A stretch of DNA of 64,000 bases, taken from positions 3,744,808 through 3,808,807 of the forward strand of contig NZ_CP009505.1 in assembly GCF_000970045.1 (NCBI RefSeq), written 5' to 3'. This DNA comes from Methanosarcina sp. MTP4. Its GTDB lineage: Archaea; Halobacteriota; Methanosarcinia; Methanosarcinales; Methanosarcinaceae. The translations under genes and the position numbers were made by a program. The notes beneath the pieces are model-generated. The model was not told the DNA's origin, searched no databases, and saw nothing but the letters and a program-made list of their open reading frames with translations. Below, piece after piece: positions 41,022 through 49,453 of the stretch; the first letter of the stretch is position 1, and every line of letters starts with the position of its first letter.

Positions 41022-42029
41022 TTTTTCACCAAAATTTCCGATACGATTGTTAGATACAGTGATTTTAGATGTGATTTTAGATACAGTGATATGATGATAA
41101 TGAAGCAGGAAACCCGAATGAGAATGAAAAAAACCATTCCGTCCCTCAGGTTTCCAGCATCAGGATTACCATAAAGGGGAAGAGTATTCCAGTATTCCGT
41201 TATTCAGTATTCCATAAGGAATTCAAACTTTAAACATCCGGGTTCGGATTTGCTTTTATCGGCATGAAGGTCACCGGAATTCGTTTCACCATATTCCGGG
41301 TTAAACTCCGGAAGCCACTTTTCGTGAATCTTATTGCGCATATCCCATTATAAACTTTGGGCTATACGCCTGGAATTGTAAGCCCTGCAGCCGGTTCACA
41401 AGAACAGGAAACACCGGGAAAGAAGCTTTGATACCGAAAAAATAGCAACCTGGGAGGAGAGGCAGAGCTGGAAAGAAAAGTTGACTCCAAAAAAGGTGAA
41501 TACAAAAATAAAAAATGGAGGTTTTGAGGCAAAATTGCCCCAGGAATCCGCACACATAGGGAGATTTAAATGGCACTTGAAATGGCAAATCAAGTAAATT
41601 TGTTTTCCCAATAATTACAAGCACCTACAAATATATAAACGTTTCTGATAAAACCGGAAACTGAAGAGATAGAGCTAACAGGAAAACAAGACGGATAAAA
41701 AAGAATGACTTAAAACAAATAAAATGGAGATCAACTAAAAACAAATTGAATTAAAAAATATATTGAATAGAAAAGGAAATAGAATTAGAAAGGAAATCAA
41801 CTAAAAAAACCAAATCAAAAACATAAGGGAATTGTAAGAAAAATTCCAGAAAAAATAAAATGGAAAGGACGGCAGGTTTGATCCCCGGAACCCGGGTCCG
41901 GAAAGAGCTTTCAGGAGCAGTTTCCCGGGGATTTTGAAACATTTTGGTGGTCTGTTCGCTTTTTTTGCTTCCCTGCCGTATTTCCATCGGAGGAGGATTC
42001 AGGCCGGAGCCTGAACCCGGATACTTCAC
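41022..42029. other. 1-kb intergenic region between lysS and mtbB
   Basis: No convincing gene. Near 41045-41095 TAGATaCAGTGAtt recurs three times. A 30-codon frame on the plus strand at 41264-41353 reads MKVTGIRFTIFRVKLRKPL and resembles the N-terminus of enolase-superfamily (MR/MLE) enzymes, perhaps a gene relic. 41640-41870 is A-rich with no features. Palindromic GGAACCCGGGTCC near 41886 and the C/G-rich stretch to 41935 may form the 3' end of the mtbB transcript. Confidence 0.4.
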
Positions 42030-43433
42030 TTATGCGATCTGTTTTCTGAAGAGGTCGCAGGAGTTGATCTTGACGTCGAGCAGCTTCTCGATGTTCATCT
42101 TAGCTGCAAGGCCCTTGGCTGCGCCAGGCACAGAGGTGATAACACCTATGTCGAGTTCTTCACGGAGTTCCCTCATGACGTATTCATCGCTGAGGTCCAT
42201 GGTGTCAACGCCGAGCTTCTTTGCGACGTATTCCTTGGCTTCTCCGATTCTCATGTTCTTTGAGAACTCCATCCTTGCGACAAGGTCCCCGGCTGCTCTG
42301 ATTCCGGTCATACCGGAGGCCATGATGTGGGAAATCGGCATACCCATCGGGTCGCCGACTCCGATCTATATGCCGTCTACGCCGGCAATCTCGACCATTG
42401 CCTTGCTTGCCCGGGTCACAGCGTCGATTGGGGGAGTCTCAAGCATGGGGATTCCGCCTACACCCATTCCCATGTCAACGTGGCAGGGGAGGTTGGAGGC
42501 TTCGACTGCTGCCTTCATGAAGGTGACAGATCTTGCAAGGTTCCAGGCGGAAGTCTTGCTGGTGTTGGTGTTGCAGACCGGCCCGAAGACGTTTGCGCCT
42601 GCCTTTTCAATCAATGGGGCCTGCTGGTGCGGCCAGAGACCTGCAAGGGTTGTGCCGTCGTACTTGAGTTCACCGTGCATCCCGAGCACACATTCCCCGG
42701 CCATACCGGCTTCGATGTACATGTTCGGGAATTCCTTCCTGAGCGCTTCGATTGCGTGGAGGGTCCCGTACATGTCTGCATCCCCGGCTGCTCCGGTGGT
42801 GTCGAAGTTAATACCGTCTGCTCCAGAGGCGAAAAGCCTCTGCATGACCCACACAGTGTCCCTGGTGAGGTGTTCTGCGGCATGTTCCATGGATTCCCAG
42901 GCTTCCTGAATCTTGAAAGCCTTCATCAGGTCTCCGGGGTTTTCGAAGGGACCATCAGGAGTATAATACAGGCCCATGTTCGGCATTGCCCCGTAGAAGA
43001 GCGGCACGACCATGTTCTGCTGGCAGGTTTCCATGGTCTGGCATTCCTGAGAGATGACAGGCTTGACAGGCTTGTAACTGTAGTCGATGTGACCGAGTTC
43101 CATGGTGTCAGCGCCAAATGCCCTCTCGTGCATCATGCAGCCGACAAGGCGGCTGGAAGGGATACCTACACCGCTGTTACCCTGGTCCCCGTCAAGTCTG
43201 AGGGTTCCGATGTCGTGGGTAACCGGGACTTCCATGCCCTGTTCTACACTGACGGTCTTACCCGGCATCATCAGGATTTCTGCGAGCTTGTCGATTTCGT
43301 CACCGGAAAGAGTAGGAATTTCACCAAGGTCTGCGGCGTCAGCCGTACCTGCCTCAATTTCCTCTATGATCGTTTCTTTTGTCAGGAAGAGCTTCTTACC
43401 GTCTCCCATCCTCAAAGCGTATTCAGTAGCCAT
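42030..43433 (-). CDS. mtbB: Dimethylamine methyltransferase with in-frame amber (pyrrolysine)
   Basis: 467 aa when TAG at 42366-42368 is read as pyrrolysine (about residue 356, context VEIAGVDGI[11 protein letters not shown]). Both halves are in one frame and the second half ([13 protein letters not shown]...CDLFRKQIA) is as conserved as the first, so this is readthrough not a broken gene. The start [13 protein letters not shown] and total length match MtbB of known methanosarcinas. It transfers a methyl group from dimethylamine to the corrinoid of MtbC. AGGTGA lies 5 nt before ATG 43433. Pyrrolysine requires pylTSBCD, not in this window. Confidence 0.96.
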
Positions 43434-43492
43434 TATTATCACCTAATATTAAGTATTGTTGGATATGGAAAGCTGTGTTGTGTGCTGAGAAC

Positions 43493-43642
43493 TCAGAACC
43501 GGGACACGAAAGTCCTGGCCTGCCAGAGAGCAAACACTGCAAGAACCAAAATCAGGACCATCCACATGATGTCCCCGGCAGGTATGAAGGAATTTGCCCA
43601 GTATGCGTTGTACGCTTCCATAGCAGCTGCGGTTTGTACCAT
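43493..43642 (-). CDS. 49-aa single-pass membrane protein in the methylamine operon
   Basis: A short open frame, M-V-Q-T-A-A-A-M-E-A-Y..., with one hydrophobic helix (DIMWMVLILVLAVFALWQA) and a basic end (RTFVSRF). A perfect GGAGGTT stands 5 nt before its ATG, and it begins 13 bp after the stop of the preceding winged-helix gene and ends 59 bp before mtbB. Spacing, ribosome site and topology argue for a real gene, probably acting with MttP at the membrane. I have no family name for it. Confidence 0.75.
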   Translation of the reverse strand: MVQTAAAMEAYNAYWANSFIPAGDIMWMVLILVLAVFALWQARTFVSRF

Positions 43643-43655
43643 TTTTGAACCTCCA

Positions 43656-43949
43656 TTACACATATCTCAGACAGGCGTCGGACCCTCTCACTTTCCCGAA
43701 GTCCGTTATTGCGTATTTGTGCAAAAGGAAGTCTTTTTTGTAGATACCTTTATCATCCACCTTCTGCTCCACGTCCTTGAGCATTCCGCCGGACGCCAGT
43801 TCAAGAATGTCGAAGTTGATGCTATCCCTCTGGAAATTTCCCTGCATATTATATTCTTCCTGGATCTTTGAGACAATCTCATAGTTCCAGTGTTCCTTAT
43901 CATCCAGGAAAAGCTCCAGGATCCTGAATTTAATTGGACGGTTTCCCAT
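43656..43949 (-). CDS. Small winged-helix-like protein in the methylamine operon
   Basis: 97 aa. RPIKFRILELFLDDKEHWNYEIVSKIQEEYN, then FDILELASGGMLKDVEQKVDDKGIYKKDFLLHKYAITDFGKVRG, the pattern of a compact winged helix with wing residues near the end. It starts one base after the mttP stop (TGAAATG), using GAGGTGAG inside the mttP end as ribosome site. It may be a regulator or an MttP-associated factor; DNA binding is inferred from fold only. Confidence 0.72.
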   Translation of the reverse strand: MGNRPIKFRILELFLDDKEHWNYEIVSKIQEEYNMQGNFQRDSINFDILELASGGMLKDVEQKVDDKGIYKKDFLLHKYAITDFGKVRGSDACLRYV

Positions 43950-43950
43950 T

Positions 43951-44997
43951 TCACTCACCTCTCAGAGTTTCAAGTTCACTTGTGTCTTCCGTAATCATAG
44001 CGAAACTACCAATAACACAGAGAGTACCTCCGACAAGGATAGTCCACTCCGGGACATCTCCGAAGAAGAGGAAGATGAAGATAATAGCAAACAGTCCATA
44101 GAGGTTTCCGATACCCTGGCCTCTTCCGACGCCAATCAGCGGGAAGGACTTATACCAGCATACATAACAGAAACCAAAGGTAATTCCTGCAAAGATAAGG
44201 ACCAGCAGGGTCAGGGGTTCAAATGCCTGGAATGCAAAGGAATACATCGGAAAGCCGACAAATGCAAGCAGCGGGACGATAATGATCCACCAGATAATGT
44301 TTTCTCCAACGAATCTCAGGGTCAGCCCCACGTCAGGCTCGGAAATGTCGAGACCTTTACCTGCGATTGCGCCTTCAATACCCCAGCCGGCAGCAGCCAT
44401 CAAACCTCCAAGATACCCGATCCACTGGACGTTGCCTGACGAAAGTTCAGTCAAAAGCCCGCCACCGAAGATCGTGATGCCTCCAAGGATGATGATTCCT
44501 ATGCCCAGTGCAGCCCTTTTGGAGATCTTTTCCCCGTACCAGTAGTAAGCAAGAATCGAGCCCACCACAGGGTAGAGAAGAGCCGCAACAGCTGCGAATG
44601 CGCCGCCGATGAAACCCATGGCAATAAATGAACCGAGAATCGCCATTGGTCCACCGAAAATCGAGGCAAGGAAGAACCACTTGGAACACGGATGGAATTC
44701 CTTCATGGTCCGGACCAGTTCCCCGTATTTTCCGAGTACACCGTTCCAGAGCATAAGCGCCAGCATAACAGTAAGCGCATTAAAGGCGGTAATTAACACC
44801 GCAGTTATAATAAGGGAAGTTCCGTCCCCGCTTGTTTCGGCAATAGCCCCGTACATTGAATCGAACGGGTTCAGTACCCACACAACAGTTCCGGGAAGAT
44901 ACCAGATACCCCAGAACACAGCACAGAAAAGGGCCCACATGTACCCTTTACTGATTTTTCTTTTACTTTCCTGTTTTTTTAAAGCTTTCAAATCCAC
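43951..44997 (-). CDS. mttP: Methylamine permease (MttP-type, DMT-like)
   Basis: 348 aa with about ten membrane helices. Two halves of five helices each, as in drug/metabolite transporters (for example YMWALFCAVFWGIWYLPGTV and ITFGFCYVCWYKSFPLIGVGRG). The place between mttC and mtbB is that of MttP, the proposed trimethylamine permease. Start is GTG after GGAGGGAG. No direct substrate evidence in the sequence. Confidence 0.88.
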   Translation of the reverse strand: MDLKALKKQESKRKISKGYMWALFCAVFWGIWYLPGTVVWVLNPFDSMYGAIAETSGDGTSLIITAVLITAFNALTVMLALMLWNGVLGKYGELVRTMKEFHPCSKWFFLASIFGGPMAILGSFIAMGFIGGAFAAVAALLYPVVGSILAYYWYGEKISKRAALGIGIIILGGITIFGGGLLTELSSGNVQWIGYLGGLMAAAGWGIEGAIAGKGLDISEPDVGLTLRFVGENIIWWIIIVPLLAFVGFPMYSFAFQAFEPLTLLVLIFAGITFGFCYVCWYKSFPLIGVGRGQGIGNLYGLFAIIFIFLFFGDVPEWTILVGGTLCVIGSFAMITEDTSELETLRGE

Positions 44998-45162
44998 GAA
45001 AACTCCCTCCAGTTTTCAGAGTGACTGCAGAAATTCCCTCACGGCAGGATTCCGAACCTGCCAAATTCCCACAGCCTATTAATGCAGCCTGCGGACCTTT
45101 CCGATGGGCATTGTATATCCAGGAATTACTCATTATCCGGGAATAATTCATTATTCATCAAG

Positions 45163-45420
45163 TTGCAACTTTCAGTTTACCGTTTTTCAATTGCAATTTT
45201 TAGTTTGCCATTTTTCAATTGCAATTTTTAGTTTGCCATTTTTCAATTGCAATTTTTAGTTTACCGTTTTTCAATTGCAATTTTTAGTTTGCCATTTTTC
45301 AATTGCAATTTTTAGTTTGCCATTTTTCAATTGCAACTTTCAGTTTACCGTTTTTCAATTGCAACTTTCAGTTTACCGTTTTTCAATTGCAACTTTCAGT
45401 TTACCGTTTTTCAATTGCAA
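45163..45420. repeat. 28-bp minisatellite, 9 copies, inside the mttC-mttP gap
   Basis: Nine contiguous 28-bp units run from 45163 to 45414 with a 6-bp tenth start. Each has CAATTG at the unit junction and AGTTTRCCRTTTTTC in the middle. Two variants differ at four positions: type A (CTTTCAGTTTACCG) in units 1, 7-9; type B (TTTTTAGTTTGCCA) in 2, 3, 5, 6; unit 4 is a hybrid. This suggests unequal crossing-over within an array in the operon's 574-bp internal gap (44998-45571), which has no gene. Confidence 0.95.
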
Positions 45421-45571
45421 TTCCGGAAATTCCCGTAGAGCTTTTGGTATGACCTGCAAGAGCGTTTTTTTATAACCACGGCTATAGGCTCCGCAAAGAC
45501 TGCACAAAATAAAAAATTGCACAGAAAAGATGCACCATGGAGATGCATCATCTGTGCTTCGAGACCGTTTT

Positions 45572-46219
45572 TCAGGCTACAAGTGCCTTGATCTTGTTGA
45601 CCACATCTGTGGCGTTTTCGCCGTAGATGTCTGCACCGATCTGGTCTGCCCAGTCCTGGGTGACCGGAGCGCCGCCGACCATGGTTTTGATCTGGTCGCG
45701 GATGCCAGCTTCCTTGAGCTGTTCTTCGATCTGGATCTGGGTGACCATGGTGGTGGTCATAAGGGCGGAGGATGCAACAACGGTAGGTTTGACTTCCTTT
45801 GCTTTTTCGATGAAAGCGGAAACTGCAACGTCTCTGCCGAGGTCCACAACTTTGAAACCTGCAATGTTGAGCATGGAGGCAACGATGTCCTTGCCGATGG
45901 AGTGGATGTCACCTTCGATGGTTCCGATGACAACAGTTCCGAGGCTCTTGGTCTCAGATTTGCGCTTCTCCATTTCGGGCTTGATAACTTCCATGCCTAC
46001 GCTCATTGCTTCTGCGGCTGCAAGCACGTGGGGGAGGAAAAGGGTACCCTGTTCGAACTGTGCACCTACTTCTTCCATCCCTGCGGTAAAGCCCTTCTCG
46101 ATAAGCTCTACAGGGTCCATGTTGGCTGCAAGAGATTCCTTTGCTGCTTCTTCAGCCATTTCTTCATCGAATTCGGTGATTGATTCTTTTGCTTTAGCAA
46201 TAATCGCTTCGTTTGCCAT
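45572..46219 (-). CDS. mttC: Trimethylamine corrinoid protein
   Basis: 215 aa. N-terminal helical cap (about 1-90) and a C-terminal cobalamin-binding domain with the axial-ligand motif EGDIHSIGKDIV (DxHxxG), SALMTTTM and VGGAPVTQDWADQIGAD. It accepts the methyl group from MttB and presents it to MtbA. CAGGAG precedes the ATG. Differs from MtbC mainly in the N-terminal domain, and pairs with mttB just upstream. Confidence 0.94.
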   Translation of the reverse strand: MANEAIIAKAKESITEFDEEMAEEAAKESLAANMDPVELIEKGFTAGMEEVGAQFEQGTLFLPHVLAAAEAMSVGMEVIKPEMEKRKSETKSLGTVVIGTIEGDIHSIGKDIVASMLNIAGFKVVDLGRDVAVSAFIEKAKEVKPTVVASSALMTTTMVTQIQIEEQLKEAGIRDQIKTMVGGAPVTQDWADQIGADIYGENATDVVNKIKALVA

Positions 46220-46251
46220 TTTTAGATCTCCTGAATATCCTGGTATTATGA

Positions 46252-47745
46252 TTACTGGCCTTCTCTGAAGGCTTTGTCAGCCCTGTCCACGACTGCCTGC
46301 ATTGCTGCGAGGACGTCGGCTTCGATTGGTGGAACGACGTGGTTCTTGAGGACGTCTACAACGATTTCGTGTGCGACGGATGCAAGATCCTTGGAACCTG
46401 CGGCTTCCCAGTCTCCGAACATCTGCCTGTCAATGAGCATCGGGTCGGAGGGGTAGTTCACAAGTTTCCTGGTCTGCTTGAGGGCAAGGAAGTTGTTTCC
46501 GATTCCAACTTTCTGGATGGACTCAACTGCCAGGGTTTCGGTGTCGACCGGGATTCCCTGCATTGCCTTCTTGGTCATCTTGATGATGTCGTTGTCAATT
46601 ACCAGCTGTTCCATGGAGAAGGTCATACCAAGCTCAAGCATTCCGGCACCGTAGAGAGTGTTTGCACCAGAGAGGGCAGGAAGAAGACAGGTCATTGTCT
46701 TTTCGTGTCCAGCCTGGTCGTCCGGAACCTTGGCGTCAGACTAAGTTCCTGCAACGAAGGAAGGTAGACCGTAGAACTGTGCGAGTTTTGCAACACCGGC
46801 GCTGATGAGGCCGAGTTCAGGAGATCCGACAGGTGCCGTACCCTTCTTCAGGTCGAAGGTGGTGGTGGAACTGCCGTACATACAGGAAGCGCCTGGGCAA
46901 GCGAGCTGAGCGAGCACGATACCGGAGAGAACTTCGGCGTTGTGGGTCACAAGGGTTCCTGCGAGGTAGACCGGGGAGGATCCGCCGGACATTGCCATAC
47001 TCAGGACGTTGAGAGGTACACCGAGGCGGGCACCCTTCATGATGACCTGACAGGCGTTGACACTGAGCTCGAGAGGGCTGGTTGGGCAGACGAGCATGGA
47101 GAAAATAGGCCTCTTCTTTGCCATTGCTGCGTCGCCACCGTAGTATGCGACTGCAATGTCCCAGTAGTACTCAACGTTTTCACCGACAGGGTCGATGTGG
47201 TGGAAGTGCTTCTGGGTGTTGGTCAGAGAGGTGAAGGTTTCGTGGACGTCCTGTGCGCCCTTGCCTGCCCAGTCCCTTGCGGAAACAGGGAGGGAGAAGT
47301 AGTCAATGTTTTCTGCCCAGTCACAGAGCTTTGCGATTTCTGCGATGTCGTTGTCAACGGAGTCGATGGTGGAGTACTTGCCAGGAGCTTCGTACTTGCA
47401 CATCTTGACACCGGTACCGAAGCAGGTCCAGTGTACCTTTCCGCCGCATTCAATGAGAGTATTGTACTTCTTTTCGCGGCCCCAGAGGGTGAATCTTGAG
47501 GGTGCAAGCTGGAGAGCCTTTCTTACAACATATTCAGGGATCTTTACGATCTGGGACTCTTCGTCGACTTCACAACCGTTTTCCTTGAAGACCTGCCTTG
47601 CTTCAGGGTCAGAAACCTGGATACCAGGGTTCTGCATGACTTCCACGGTGGCGTAGTGGATTGCCTTGAGTTCGTCGTTGGTGAAAAGATTAAGTTCTAC
47701 GCCGTTAAGGGCGTTCATGCCAGCAACTGCATTGTTCTGTGCCAT
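46252..47745 (-). CDS. mttB: Trimethylamine methyltransferase with in-frame amber (pyrrolysine)
   Basis: 497 aa with TAG at 46741-46743 read as pyrrolysine (context [10 protein letters not shown][17 protein letters not shown]). The frame continues without other stops to 46252 and its downstream part keeps the MttB signature ([32 protein letters not shown]). The N-terminus [27 protein letters not shown] is typical. It demethylates TMA to DMA with MttC. GGAGG is 8 nt before the ATG. Two in-frame amber genes in one operon strongly support active pyrrolysine coding. Confidence 0.97.
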
Positions 47746-47790
47746 TTTTTAACCTCCAATAAGAATAGGAAAATACAGAAAAATTCTTAT

Positions 47791-48444
47791 TTACAGTAAC
47801 AGTTCTTTTGCCTTGGCAACAGCTTCGCTTGCGTTTTCAGCATAGCAGTCTGCGCCAATCTTGTCAGCCCATGCCTGGGTTGCAGGTGCACCGCCAATCA
47901 TGACTTTGACACCATCCCTCATGCCTTCTTCCTTCAGGAGTTCAATGACATCCTTCTGGCCCTGCAGGGTGGTGGTCATAAGAGCGGACAGGCCAACCAT
48001 GTTTGCAGAAACTTCCTTTGCCTTGTCGATGAAGTTCTTGACGGGCACGTCTCTTCCGATGTCGTGCACTTCAAAACCGGCAGACTGAAGCATAGTGGAC
48101 ACGATGGATTTACCGATGTCGTGGACATCTCCTTCCACAGTCCCGTTCACAATGACGCCCATCTTGGATTCTGCGCCTTCAGGCATCAGGTCCTTAAGGG
48201 ATTCAACACCGGATGTCATTGCGTCTGCAGCCATCATCACGTGGGGCAGGAAAAGTTTACCTCTCTCAAAAAGAGTACCGACCTCGTTCATACCTGCTGC
48301 AAGTCCCTTTTCGATGATTTCCGAAGGTTCAATGACTCCTTTTGCCTTTTCTACGGCAGCGAGCACTGCATCCTTCTTACAAGAGACAATCGCATCAGAT
48401 AGTTCCTGAAGCAATTCTTCGTTGCTAATAATTGCATCCTCCAT
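47791..48444 (-). CDS. mtbC: Dimethylamine corrinoid protein
   Basis: 217 aa. Cap domain (LLQELSDAIVSCKKDAVLAAVEKAKG, VIEPSEIIEKGLAAGMNEVGTLFERGKLFLPHVMMAADAM), and cobalamin motifs GDVHDIGKSIV, SALMTTTL and IGGAPATQAWADKIGAD. First gene of the operon. The ATG at 48444 has no ribosome site before it; instead GGAGG lies just inside the frame (48442-48438), 8 nt before an ATT codon at 48429-48427 that begins ISNEELLQEL. See findings on the start. Confidence 0.92.
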   Translation of the reverse strand: MEDAIISNEELLQELSDAIVSCKKDAVLAAVEKAKGVIEPSEIIEKGLAAGMNEVGTLFERGKLFLPHVMMAADAMTSGVESLKDLMPEGAESKMGVIVNGTVEGDVHDIGKSIVSTMLQSAGFEVHDIGRDVPVKNFIDKAKEVSANMVGLSALMTTTLQGQKDVIELLKEEGMRDGVKVMIGGAPATQAWADKIGADCYAENASEAVAKAKELLL

Positions 48445-48660
48445 TTTTATTTTTAAGAAGTATTTTCAGAGACGACCCAAAAAACCAAAAAAATCACGAT
48501 TAATCATGATGATTTAGGCGCTTAACTCGTGCTTCATATGGTGGGAAAGGTCCGCACGAGAAAATCTTATGGCCATCACAGGTGGGAGTCCGTGATTACC
48601 ACACGTGGGAAATCATGACAAAAAAGTCATGACCATCACATTTTTGGGGTTCACAAGTTT
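48445..48660 (-). promoter_or_regulatory. Structured 5' leader of the methylamine operon
   Basis: On the transcribed strand: an 18-bp near-perfect palindrome (ATCATGATTAATCGTGAT, plus-strand 48493-48510) followed by a T-tract, about 50 nt before mtbC; upstream of it a 7-bp inverted repeat CTCGTGC/GCACGAG (48526-48532 with 48554-48560); two direct copies of TGTGATGGYCATrA (around 48565-48580 and 48630-48645); and ATGAC-TTTTTT-GTCAT. Not a cobalamin riboswitch by any motif I know. It looks like a regulated leader. Confidence 0.55.
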
Positions 48661-49453
48661 TTAGCTAAGGGAATTTTTTTCAATTGCCATTTTTCGTCCC
48701 GGCTTAGAACTCAGTTTTACAGATGTCTCCAAAGCAGATGTTCTTTTTACTAGTATAAATATTTTTTCAGAACCGAAACCCAGAAATAGCAGTTACATAT
48801 ATAGTTTTTGGTTGAAGGGTTTTTCCGGAAATTACCCAGTCGAAATAACCGGATATAAAACACAAATTATAAATATAAGAATTTAAACGCGGACGTTTCC
48901 CGCGAGACAAACGGTATAGAAGAAATGATATAAAGAAATAAGGATTTAAAATAGTAAGTCAGGTTCAGGGCTGGAAAATCCATCCATCTTAAAATCACCA
49001 TAATGATATGACCTTTCTAGATACTGTTTTTACAAATATTAGTATATTTTCAGGAAGAAAACGGAAAAAAAAGTTTATTTTCGATCGACCTTTCAACCTA
49101 CTGTGTAAAAAAATAATGTGCCCCACCATACTAAGCTCAAAAACAAAAAGATTATATACTAGAAAAAAACCCCAAGAAACCAGTCCTTCAAAAAAAAACA
49201 CCACCCGGCCCATAAAAAAATAGTTCCTGGCGATGAGAATATTAAATAAATGAAAACGGAACCGGGCAAAAAAATATAAAAAAATAGTTATTGCAGAGGA
49301 GAAAGGAGGAGTCTTATAAAAAAAGGACAGGGGAAGAATCACCTTAGACTCCTGTACAAAAACATATAACAATATATAATATAGTTTTTGACTTGAGATC
49401 GAATATATAATTTATGGATGATTGCTTGTGAGTAATTTTACAAGGCAAATCAT
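48661..49453. other. AT-rich upstream region of the methylamine operon
   Basis: No gene supported. Several TATA-like boxes on the minus strand could start the operon transcript: TTTATACT near 48753-48760, ACTATATATGT near 48796-48806 and TTTTATATCC near 48852-48862. This implies a leader of several hundred nucleotides, as is known for methyltransferase operons of this genus. A minus-strand frame at 48995-49372 codes a Phe-rich low-complexity peptide and is rejected. Confidence 0.45.

Noticed and set aside
41331-41624. 97-aa frame in the lysS-mtbB gap
   Set aside because: Hydrophobic low-complexity product, no supporting signal; the region looks like spacer DNA.
42030-42347. mtbB and mttB read as split or broken genes at TAG
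   Set aside because: Both halves are conserved in one frame and match known amber-containing methyltransferases, so pyrrolysine readthrough is the better reading.
42327-43871. 514-aa open frame antisense to mtbB
   Set aside because: It lies opposite a highly conserved gene; its residues are Cys/His/Val-rich with no domain and it exists because of codon bias on the real strand.
48995-49372. 125-aa Phe-rich frame upstream of the methylamine operon
   Set aside because: Low-complexity translation of AT-rich DNA, no ribosome site and no domain.
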